Position numbers and translations under genes: made by a program. Source: Gelatoporia subvermispora B (lineage: Eukaryota > Basidiomycota > Agaricomycetes > Polyporales > Gelatoporiaceae). From it: a stretch of DNA of 64,000 bases. Location: assembly GCA_000320605.2 (NCBI GenBank), contig KB445797.1, positions 1,510,473 through 1,574,472 of the forward strand, given 5' to 3'. The notes below the pieces were generated by a model that was not told the DNA's origin, did not search any database, and was given only the letters and a program-made list of their open reading frames with translations. Shown here in pieces: positions 36,081-47,100 of the stretch (positions are counted from its first letter, which is position 1; each line of letters starts with the position of its first letter).

Positions 36081-38683
36081 AGAGGGAAAAGCGGGGGGCG
36101 CAGTAACGTCGAAAGCAAGCCGCTTTATATGCCCTCACGCCATCCGCCCGATCTTGGGACGGGATGTCGATCGACGGACACAGGTGATGTCACCGAGCCG
36201 GGGACACAATGACCGTGACGGGTGGGGCCCAATTTGGTTATAGGCCTTCTTAAATTGGCTATCAGCGGCGCCCCGCCGATGCCCCGCGCCCCGCCCTGCG
36301 CCCCGCCTCGACCGCCATTCCCACGCCTCCTGCCTCATGCGCACTCAGACCGACTGTCCGCCAGAAATTTGTGTCGACCCCCGAAAAACAAATCGATATT
36401 AATAACTTCCGGATAACCCAGACGACCACAAATTGAGATGATCCGTCATGTAGAGCACTTTCCCGTAAATTCAAGCTTCAAGCATCTTGTCTCTCCTAAA
36501 GCATCTCAAAGTGATATGTCTTCAAGAGCGCCAACATACGGGAGGTCTTCCCCGTAGTAATTTTGGACTTTGCACGTGCATATCAACCGCAATGTCATCC
36601 AGTATATAGTAGGAACAAATATAATCGACATTCTGCATAGCCGGTGTCAGACTGGTTGGAGAATTGATGACGGCTCCATGAGTAAAGGGGGGTGTCATAG
36701 ATATACATCAGGAAAACATCGCTTCCACTTGCCTGCCTTTGTGGTTCTTGGGCGCGACTTTGACGCCCTTTTGGCACGCAACAGGGCAGTGAAGGCGCCA
36801 GCAAACCTCGAAAGGCAGGTAGAAGGCGTCAAAGTCAACGTGATGTTTTCCTGATGTATGGGCAAGAACAAGCAGTCGCGTACGAAATTCAACTTGAGAA
36901 CTATCTCACTACAATCAGTCTAGATACGATATACAAGACATCATTCGGCTGCATATTGGGCAACCCGAGTCCTAACCAGTCTATCCCGAGCTCCTCGCTA
37001 AACTCACACAGGCCATCACATCCACGACTGTTGCAGTCGTGATGTCCTGAATACATCCGCTCTATTCTGAAAATTGAACAGGACTCCATGAGGATGTCCA
37101 TGTGCACATTGCGCTACAATCTGGGCAAGATTGCGGACGTGATATGGACATCGAAAGAGCATGGTGACATGCACTCAAGACTACTTGACTCGCTCTGTGG
37201 GCAGACTGTAGTAGTGTCTCTGGGAGTGTCGTTTCGACATCTTATTTGCGTGCAAACAGTAACACGATGATAAGTGACGGAGCAATGACTAGAGACATAG
37301 TTAGAGACTTGGTACATACTTTTGGTGCAGATAGTATGTTGCGATAAAGATTAAGAACTGACACAGATCATAGAAAGTCTCTTCGCCTGCTGCCAAACCG
37401 TAGTATCGTTAAGAAAACTGGAAGCTAATTTGAGTATAATGGCTGAAGCCAGTGATAGGGGTGGCTATATTTGCTCGCCCTCCATCCTGATGCCCAGACA
37501 AAGCTCAGAAATGAACTGGCGGCAATGGGCATTGGTCCGCCCCTGCGGGCGGAACCCGGCATACGACCCTCATAAGCGGCACGTACTTCCCATACCTCAT
37601 CGCCACTGTACATAAGACACTCCGGACGCTGTTGATATTGATAGTGGGGTTGTGGCAAGAACGGTATATGTTTGCCTGGTACCCCTTCATTATTGTAGTC
37701 TGAGTAACGACAAATACACTGTGTGTAGACCGTAGGGGAAGATGTCATACCACTGCAATTCCCACCCAAAGCACCGGTGCGACGAGCCTAGCCATTCAAT
37801 TGAGGTAGCTCGTACACATCCTCATGCGCGACAGAATCAACGTAAATCCTCGGCTCTCGACGAAGATTTGCAGGTGTTTAGGCCGGAGCAACGGACTGAA
37901 CGAGAAAGCTTACTGGATGCTGTCGCAGCAATGAAGGCCCCAATGCATTTCTTGGTGTCCGGGATGGGCAAAACATAATTGACTTGCAAGATGTTTTACC
38001 GGGAAGCTGTGCTGACTCCCAAAAAAAAGTGAAATATGCCTCAGGTGTAACTCTGGTACGTGGCCTACGTGAGCAACTGTTACTTTCTCCTCATGAGTAC
38101 ATCAACTATTATTGCTGGCTCGGTTCAAGCTTTGTCTGATCACAACACACAGTGCTGCTGTGCTGATGCAGGCGTAGATCATGTTGTCGAAGCTCATACA
38201 TAAACTTAGCTTTGAACCGGAGGAACAGTTTAGCACTTCTACAAACTCGGTCTCAACGTCGTGAAGCCAAAGATCTGAGGGTCCAGGGATCGAGCACGAC
38301 CGCTCGCAGCTCTTCTTGCGAGTGTACTGTGTGGAAGTGGCTCACGGGTTACGTGCTCAAAGGCACGTTGTGGCATGTGTGAGGAATATTCAGAGTTGAG
38401 ACATGGATGTACTATGTTAATCACCAGACCGTAGAAGAGCCCATCGCACATGCACTGAGGAGCCACAATGACAGTTCATCAAGCACAGAAGAACGGAGAG
38501 GATAGTAAATATCGCGAGAGTAACCGGCGTCCATATGTTGTGAAAGTCATTTGTGTGTGAAGCATATCTGATTCTTCAGTGCTTCAATATATTTTCGAAC
38601 ATCAGGGATGTGATGCATTCAATTTTCTGCACTTTGGCAACTTTTCCAGTTTTGCAGCCCAAAGTACGTATCCGAAAGGCAGT
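36081..38683. other. Gene-poor region with one small inverted-repeat element
   Basis: About 2.6 kb without a supportable gene. Only the inverted-repeat element at 36703-36859 stands out; the remainder is AT-rich with short ORFs. Confidence 0.45.
36703..36859. repeat. Short element with perfect 18-bp terminal inverted repeats
   Basis: ATACATCAGGAAAACATC at 36703-36720 is the exact reverse complement of 36842-36859. Inside, a second pair of complementary segments (GACTTTGACGCC and GGCGTCAAAGTC) would extend a hairpin. The total length of 157 bp and the TA next to CATCAGG on both sides resemble a miniature inverted-repeat transposable element. Confidence 0.65.
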
Positions 38684-38737
38684 GAAAGCATGGAAAGCAT
38701 GGAAAGCACGGAAAGCGCGGAAAGCATGAAAAGCACG
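38684..38737. repeat. 9-bp tandem repeat (6 units)
   Basis: Six consecutive units of GAAAGCATG or close variants lie about 200 bp upstream of the CstF-64 start codon. The open frame through it (ESMESMEST...) has no other support as protein. Confidence 0.85.
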
Positions 38738-38932
38738 GACAAAGTGAAAAAGCTTGGGAAAAGCCTGGAAAAGCCGAGAGAAGCGCCGAGGTGCCAGGGT
38801 GACGCGTTTTAAGATCATCCGACGGCCGGCTCTCATCTTGCAACTTCAACCACAACCCTCACGACCACAATACAAGTCCTTTTTCTTTTCATCAACCTTG
38901 ACTGATTTGTGTGATATTCCTCAAGAAGAACA

Positions 38933-40576
38933 ATGAGCAAAGTCGTTTTTGGTAAGTCGTAGCAAAGATATCAACACAATTGCGGCGGTTGCTTACCGGC
39001 GTTCACGGAGTGCAGTCGGTAATGTGCCGTACAACATGGCGGAGGCAAGTGCTATTGAGCCCGACGAAAATTGAGCCGAGGCTCATATAAAGCAGGAGCA
39101 ATTGATAGACGTTTTCAAGACGGTTGGAACCGTGATCGGATTTCGGTATGTGGCACACTTATCTGTGGCTCGTCCGCCCCTAATCCGCGTATCCTTTCAT
39201 TCATCCTTTGTCCACAGACTGGTTTTCGACAGAGACACAGGTAAACCCAAAGGATACGGGTTCTGTGAATTTGCCGGTATAGCACTTTCTTTGTGTACAA
39301 GTTTTTTTCCTCGCAAATTGAAACCGCAATCCTCCCTCGTCAATGTCGCGGTACCGTGACTCGCGTTATCGCCGCCGTGCAGACCATGAAACCGCCTTGT
39401 CCGCTGTACGCAACCTCAACGGCCAAGAAATCGGCGGCCGCCCGCTGCGTATCGACCTCGCGGACTCGGACCCGTTCCTCGAAGGCAAGACCACCGTCCG
39501 CGGCGAACTCGTCGACGGCGGTGAGACGCGTGCACAGTGGCGCGAGCGTGAGCGTGAGCGTGAACGTGAACGGTTCCGGGATGGTGGGCGGGGGTCGCCT
39601 GCGCAGCATGATCCGAATGCATTCCTCGCCACTCTCCCGCTCGGTGTGCCCGTCCCCCCCGGTTCGACTGCAACGGACGTAATCACCCAGATGCTGGCGA
39701 CCACGAACCCGTCGCAAATCCTGGAAGTCCTCGCACAAATGAAGGTGTGATAAGTCGCGTGCCGCGTGTCCTCTAAGCCAGCTCATACAGCGCCCCAGGC
39801 CTTCGTGATCACGCACCCGGAGAGTGCGCGTGCGCTGCTCGTCGCGCACCCGCAGCTCCGCTACGCGCTCTTCCAAGCCCTTCTCCTGAACAATATTGTC
39901 GACCCGGCGATTCTCCAAGTGCGCCGGCCGCAACTTCATTCCCTCTCTGTTCCCACTGACTCTCCACAGCGCATGCTTAACGCCTCAGGCAATGGCGCTC
40001 CAATGGCGCCCCCTCCCGCGCCTGCCGCACCCGCGCCGGTCCCTGCCACCTACGCTCAGCCGCCGCCCCCGCCCCCGCCGGCCCAGCACACACTGCCTTA
40101 TGGCAACCCTTACGGAGGAATGCCCCCGCCCCCGCCGCAGGCGCACCACGCGACGCCGCCGATCCCGCCTCAGGCGCCGATGTATCAGCAGCACGCCGCG
40201 CCGCCAGCGCACATGGCATCAGTGCCGCCGCCGCCGTATGGCTACCGCGCGCTGCCTCCTGCAGCGCCGCAGCCGCAGCCGACGCCAGTCCCAGCGCCGC
40301 CGCCAGCAGCGCCGGCCGTGCCGCAGTTCACTTCTGAACACCGGGTGCGTCGCGGTCTTTAGTCTGGTCTGGGAAACGCGTCGCTGAATTCATCCACTTG
40401 TGCCCAGGATATGTTGCTCGCAATGCTCAGCCTCACTCAGGAACAGATCAATGCGCTGCCGCCCGGGCAACGAGACCAAGTGCAGAACTTGGTACGTCTG
40501 CGAAACAAGATGAGGATACGCAATACTAATAGACGGATAGCGTCAATCGATCCTGAGCGGTGGACTTCCGGCCTAG
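38933..40576 (+). CDS. Cleavage stimulation factor 64 kDa subunit (CstF-64/Rna15)
   Basis: An RNA-binding subunit of the mRNA 3'-end processing complex (CF IA in yeast). From ATG 38933 an RRM begins MSKVVFVGNVPYNMAEEQL, with RNP motifs VFVGNV and KGYGFCEF, and continues to RPLRIDLADSDPF. An Arg/Glu repeat follows, then the hinge domain that binds CstF-77 (QMLATTNPSQILEVLAQMK, ALFQALLLNNIVDPAIL) and a Pro/Ala/Gln-rich region. The C-terminal helix bundle is MLLAMLSLTQEQINALPPGQ, ending RQSILSGGLPA-stop at 40574. Introns split VFV, MAE|EQL, GFR|LVF and others. The second intron (39045-39095) has a GC donor (GAG|GCAAGT) and is needed for the conserved MAEEQL sequence. It converges on the ThrRS gene with a gap of about 170 bp. 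Confidence 0.93.
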
Positions 40577-40749
40577 GCCAACACGCCTCGGCCATCTGGC
40601 ATGTATGATCTGAGCGGTGCTCTATGTAGCGACGCTTAGGCCGCGTGTTCCATTGTAGTTTCACACTTCGTAAGATCGCTTCTCATACACGCAGAACGAC
40701 ACGGACAATGTAAATCTACAACTGCGACCCAGTTAAATGATCATTAAAT

Positions 40750-43700
40750 CTACTGAGGGAGCTTATTCTCGAGGCTCCGGCCCTCCTTAAGCTTCACGAG
40801 CTTCTCTGCGATCTCGTCGAGTGGGATGGTAGCAGTCTTGGCCTTCGTTCCAACGTCATCGCGATTGCGCACGTTGACGGAGCGACTGTCGAGCTCCTCT
40901 TGACCGACGACTAAGTGAGCACGGTCAGCATACACATGAATCATATGTCTGGGTGTTGAACGCACCGAGGATGAAGTTGTACTGGGAGATCTCGCCATTG
41001 CGGATCTTCTTCGGGAGCGTGTCGGCACCGTTGTCCACGTCGACGTATAGGCCAAGCTTGGAGAGCTTGTCTGCAACCTCTGCAGCGTATTCCCTCTGCA
41101 CGTATTGTCAATGCCATGTCAGGAGTCTTGAATGGACTGAGAACTCACGTAGGGGACAGCGACGGGGACGACGAGAACTTGCCGGGGCGAGAGCCAGAAC
41201 GGCCTGGATAAAGACATCTCTGAGGAAGATCCAAAGGAAACATGGAACTCTAGCGCGTACCACTTGCCCGCAAAGTGCTCCGTAATGATCGCCATGAAAC
41301 GCTCCAAACTGCCGAGAATGGCACGGTGGATGATGACAGGCTTCGCGCGGCTCTCGTCCGCTGAGCGGTATTTGAGATTGAAGCGGTCGGGCAGTTGGAA
41401 GTCGAGCTGTATCGTCGCACATTGGAACGAACGGCGCAGCGCGTCGCGGATCGTGATGTCGATCTTGGGTCCGTAGAATGCTCCGTCACCAGGGTTGATC
41501 TCCCACTTGCCCGGGTACTGTGCCTCCAGCGCTTTCTTGAGTTGCTATATACAAGGGTTTTGTGAGCCATAAGCCAGGAAGAAGCAGAGATCCCGCTAGC
41601 TCACGTTCTCGGCCTCATCCCAGGTCTCGATCGTGCCGAGGTAGTTGTCGGGACGAGTGGACAGTTCGAGTTTGAAATCAAAGCCGAAGAGACCGTAGAT
41701 ATGCTGCATGAAGTCAAACAGCGCGTTGATCTCTTGCTCAATCTGCACAAGTATATGTCAGCCCCAATTACATAACACCGCATTCCTGATGCCATACCTG
41801 GGCAGGCGTGCAGAAGACATGGGTATCGTCCTGCACGAACCGGCGCACACGGGTGAGACCAGTGAGCGCGCCGGAAGCCTCGTTACGGTGGATGATACCG
41901 AACTCGGCCATGCGGATCGGCAGCTCTTTGTAGCTACGGTCGCGCGAGTCGAAGATGAGGCAGTGGCCCGGGCAATTCATCGGCTTGAGCCCCCACTGCT
42001 CTTTCTCAATGGACAGCACGAACATGTCGTCCTTGTAGTTCTGCCAGTGTCCAGAGGTCTCCCACAGCTTGGAGTTGAACATGTTCGGCGAGATAACTGG
42101 AGAGCATGCGTGAGCATCCGACGAAGCCGCTTAGGGTCTGGCGCTTACCCTCCTGGTATCCACGCTTGAAGTACTCGGACTGGACGAGATGTCAGCCATA
42201 TATATAAGCAGACTCCAATATCACACAACATACCCGCATGAGTTCCACCAGCGCGTTGTAGATGCGTGTACCGTGGGGAAGGAAGAAGCAGCTTCCTGGA
42301 CTTAGCTCGTTGAAAAAGAACAGTTCTTGATCCTAGGAGCATGTCAGTCCAGTTATCCGCGGAGCAAGATCAGTGTGGATGAGCCATACCTTGCCGATCT
42401 TTCTGTGGTCACGCCTTGCAGCCTCAGCGAGGAACTCCTTGTAGGCCTTGAGCTGCGCCTTGTCTGGGAAGGAAATACCGTAGATACGCTGCAGTGAATC
42501 GTTGCTCGGGTCTCCCAGGAAGTACGACGCGGAGTTCTGCAAGGAAGGTATAAGCACACCTATCACACGCCACTCACTCTGGTCGCACCTTGGTGACCAT
42601 GAAGGCCTTGATTTTGCCAGTGTGCGGGATGTGCGGACCAACACAAAGGTCAACCATGGGACCGCAGCGGTAAACGGTAGTAGAAGTGCCATCGGGGATC
42701 TTGGTCTCGATGATGTACTGCTTGTATTTGTTGTACTATGGATGAGGCCTATGAGTTCAGATTGTCCAGTCAATGGTACGGTATACACACCGCGAACATC
42801 TCAAGGAGAGTCTCCTTAGGAACGACGAGACGCTCGAACTTCTGCTTTTCCTTGATTGCAGAATCGGCGACCTTCTCTAGCGCGGGGTAGTCGGTGTTCG
42901 AGACGGGTCTTGCAATGCCACGCTCAATAACGGTATGATTGTGAAGACGCATGAGGGCTATACCTTTCGGTAGACATCTCATAGAAGAAACCTTCTTCGG
43001 TCGGAGGACCAATGCAGAGGTGGCAACCGTAGTGCCTCTCCGCTGCTTCACCAAGAACGTGAGCGGAAGAGTGCCAGAAGACACGTTTGCCCTCGGGGTG
43101 CTCAAAGTCAAGCAGTTCGAGCTTGCAGGAACCCTCGAGCGGACGCTCGAGGTCCCAGACATTATCGTTCACCTGGGCAGTCCATGTCGGAGCACGTCCA
43201 TGAGTATCAAATGATGCACACCTTAGCGATAACAATCCTATCCGCAAGGCCCTTGGAGATCTCCTTAGCCACATCCATCGGAGACGTCTCCCAGCTCTTC
43301 CCTTTCCGCACAGAGCCATCTGGGAGAGTGATGTCGATCTCCTCTCGGGGTTGAGCTGGCAGTGACAAGTGAACTTGCTGCCAGGAAAGTATTCGTTGCG
43401 TAACGAACCTTTCACCCATTCATCATACTCAGCCTTGAGCTTTTCAAAGATTTTGATTCGGTGATCGAAGAACTCGGGAGGAGGTTGCAGCTGCCGAGCG
43501 ATCGAGTCAATCACTTGCCTGAGTTACGCATCCTAGTTGAATCTCACCTCAAGAGGTTGCCCTGATGCAGCAGCCTTGTCTTTCTTCTCCTTGGCCGGTT
43601 TCGCTTGCGCCGACTCGTTTGCGTGAGGCCCTTGCAGGGCAGGGATTTGCGCAGGCTGCGACGTGGACGCGACGGGGGTAGCCATGGTCGAATACAGAAG

Positions 43701-43769
43701 AGCACGATGACTTGGAACGGTGAAACTACGGCAAGGAATAGCTCGTCGAGTCAATAGCCTCCGTAGCAT
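40750..43769 (-). CDS. THS1: Threonyl-tRNA synthetase, probably dual cytosolic/mitochondrial
   Basis: Charges tRNA-Thr. Domains in order: an N-terminal tail; the TGS domain ([20 protein letters not shown]); the editing domain with zinc-type histidines in [19 protein letters not shown]; and the class II catalytic core. The core has motif 1 around [17 protein letters not shown], the MNCPGHC metal site, motif 2 ([14 protein letters not shown]) and motif 3 ([20 protein letters not shown]). The anticodon-binding domain includes [12 protein letters not shown], and the protein ends [14 protein letters not shown] at 40750. The first ATG (43769) gives an Arg/Ser-rich presequence ([16 protein letters not shown] then LLYST) in a weak start context. 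The second ATG (43685) starts MATPVAST in a strong context. The first intron (57 bp) joins PLE to [11 protein letters not shown]. Catalytic residues look complete. Confidence 0.93.
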
Positions 43770-44186
43770 ACAAATTCCTTGCCAACTGAGTCAGTGCCAG
43801 TCACCTGGTAGACGACTCAAAGGATGTGTTCGGGGATGCTTTTGAGATTAGATTAAAATGTTGATCTAACCGCCCATGCGCGATATCTTTCCGATATCCG
43901 ACTGTTGCTCATTCACAAAATGACCGGAATCTGGCAAGTACTACTGAAAAAAAAGGTTTATATAGGGACGCGCAATCGGGTTAAGATAAATATCCAACAT
44001 TTCATGGCGTCGTCATTGTCAAGGTCGGCTGCGTGATGTCGAAGTATCGTGCTTTGGCTTGTGTAAGCATATCATACCATGTTACTAGAAGTACATCCGA
44101 ATGCTACAATGATACTACAGATTACCGTATCGTAAAATATCACTCTAACTATGCGGAGTCACAAGGAGATCACAGAGCACAGCATG
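43770..44186. other. Intergenic between Vps15 and ThrRS
   Basis: A 417-bp AT-rich spacer between two minus-strand genes. It should contain the ThrRS promoter and the Vps15 3' end. No other feature seen. Confidence 0.5.
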
Positions 44187-47100
44187 TCATGATAGATCAA
44201 GTCCTTCCACCCTCCACACCTTGATAACACCTGCTCGGTCGCCGCTTATAACACCTCCTCTGAACGGTGAATCTATACAAGCAAGAGCTGTAATGGTATC
44301 CTGGTGTCCCTTCAGCAGGTTCTGTTGATTGTGATTAATCAATGAGAGTCTTTGTGGTGGCCGGTTGCCGTGGCTGGGATTGGCCGGTTCAGTCCAAGTC
44401 TCAACATATGCCGACGCAGAGCCGTCTTGAGCACGCACAGCACTTTCCGAATCGTTGTCAAAATGATGCAAGCATGAAAGATGACCAGTCATACCTGTAG
44501 GATGGCTTTTCGGTTTCTGTCTGCAGTCCACTTAGAACGAAGGAGCGCTCGGGTCGACCCAAGTCCCAGAAGCGCAACTTCCGGTCTTCGGAACCCGTGA
44601 GCATGAATCCACGGCCAGTAGAACGGCTTGTTGCTTTGTCGGCCTGTGGGTCAGCCATGATCGACCGATGGACCCCGCCGTGTCCACCAAACTCCGTGCC
44701 AGCTACAATAGCACGGACGTCGGGTGAGGCTGATGAAGTCGAGTCGTCTCTTAGGGCACCATGTACGCCTTGCACACGTCTCGTGACAGAATCGAGAGTA
44801 CCACTTTCTTGGCGCGCCCGAACGAGTGCCGCGATCGCCGCGGCAGGACTCTTCTCCGCGTCATCTGCTGTGACTTCCTTTGGTTCAGCAGTCTCCTCCG
44901 AAGATGACGACGAAGATGTAGCGGAAAACGTCTCCACAAGCACGGCCTTCTCGATGTCCCAGACTTCCATGAGCGTCTGAGGACCACTTTCATTTCCAGA
45001 CCTCGACGTTTCCAAGGCGATAGCGATCCACTTTCCCTTGCCCTTCGTAGGATGCACCACACACTGATGAATTCTGACGAACTTGCCCTTCGATGCGGCG
45101 GTGACCCTCCAGTTCCTGAGCAGGATCCCAAACCGGATATCCCACAGGGACAGAACGCCAGTTGATGTGCCACAGACAAGCCAGGCGCGCTTGCGATCGA
45201 GACACAGAGCTGTGATAGGGCCAAAGTGACGGGGGTTCTCCATGCGCTGCAGTATCCGCATTGTACGCAAGTCCATGATAGATATCACGGATTGAGTAGT
45301 TGCGAGAACTAAGTTCGACGAAGTATCTGGTTCACACAATCAGAGCGCGTTCGAGTCTTAAAGGGTGTGCCTACCTGTCAGATAGTGCACCATCGCGGTG
45401 ATGTACTCCCCAGGCCGTTCCAGCCGGTGTTCCCGAATGGTCTGCAACTTGCTGTACTTAGGCAGACTGCTGCTCTGGTTGACATGCACTCGGACAACAT
45501 GGAGACTGCCGTCATCCGCCGCACTCGCAAAGCAGTGCACGCCCTCCAAGATGCACACGCATTTCACGCGCGCATGGTGCTGGCCATACGTGTGCCGCGG
45601 CTTGCTCGTCACGTTCCGCTCGAGGCGCGCCGTGTCCCACACCTTGACGGTCTTGTCGTCTGACGCTGACACGAAGAACATATGATCGGGTGACACCGCC
45701 AAGCCAGTGATGGCGTCGGCGTGTGAATTGAGGTGCGCGATCAGGGTCGCCTCTGGGCGCCGAGATGAGCCCTCTCGGGCGATGAGGCTGTGGCGGGCGG
45801 CATTTCGCCGCCTAACGGGCCCCTCATGCACTCGGGGACCGAAGTCGGCTTGAAGCTCGCGATTATTGTCCAGGTATAGATGCTCAAGAACGTTGCTGAC
45901 CCCGGGGTCTTGCCCATCTGTAAGGATTCATAACGCATTAGCAAGCGCATCCCGTGTGGAACAGTGTATTACGAAGTGCGCACCATATGTAGAAATCGGA
46001 GCAAGAGCTGACAAAGGCCGTGGTCGTTCATGACCACGTATGGTCCCGGCGGGAGAGATCGGCGTCGACCTTCCGGAGCGCTCAGTAGATCCATCGGCAA
46101 CGATTTGTGTATGTGCCTCGAGCAAGCCGGTCGCATTTGCCTTGGAGGAGCCGATCGCGGGAGCAGCCTTCTGGCTGTCCATGCTTCCGATTTGCAGGCG
46201 ATGCATCCCGCGGAACGCGGAATTTGTCGTGGACGTGATAGATTCGGTTGGACTAGCCGGTCGATCTACGGCCTGAAGAAGCTCCGGGGGGCCAGCCGGA
46301 GAGTGGGGTACCTCTGGCACGGGTACCGCTGGACTACGCGGATCGCGATGGCCAGCACCCAAAGATGTCACTGAGCCATTGATGACTGCAAGCCTCCGGC
46401 GTAGATCCTCGAATGGAGCACCACTGACGCCGTAGTCGAGGCTGAACGTCCGGGCAGAACGAGGTGTACCTATACCTGGCGACCGGAGCAAGAACTCTGT
46501 GTTGGTCCTGCGTGACGCAGCAGGACGGGTAGCCTTCAAGAACACTGTTTGTGGGACGACGCCTAGTTTTTGGAGCTCAATACCGGTGGTCATCTTGAGG
46601 CTTTCGGACTCGACTTCGACGCTGACGCGAGATGCGAAGCTTTATGTACATATCAGTGTTCTATGTTCAATAGATATACTGATTGGAACGTACCTTGCGA
46701 TAGCCCGAGCCAACTTCAGGATGTAGTCTCGCATGGCCATCAGCTTCGCTTCTTCGGCAGATGTCATTCCCAGCTGTTGCAGCTTTGAGAACTGTGCCTC
46801 GTCTCTGCACAGAATGAGATCTACATGAGCGAAATTGCGCCCTCATGGCAACAAATAGCCTCACTCTTCCGTCCGTGTGCGGTGACCAGATCCGGATGAC
46901 CGAACATTCGCAAGACTATCCTTTGGCGACTCAGACTTCGTACTGCGATGGCTCCTCCAAAACTGTGTCTTGTCGGCCTTCTGCGCCCATGTCACCGCGG
47001 CATCAAAGATCTGTCTCGGTAGCTGGGCAATGCGAATCAGTGGATGTTCCGCGCAACAGGTTTGAACAGAACCTACTGGAGGCTTCAGAGCGATCAAGAG

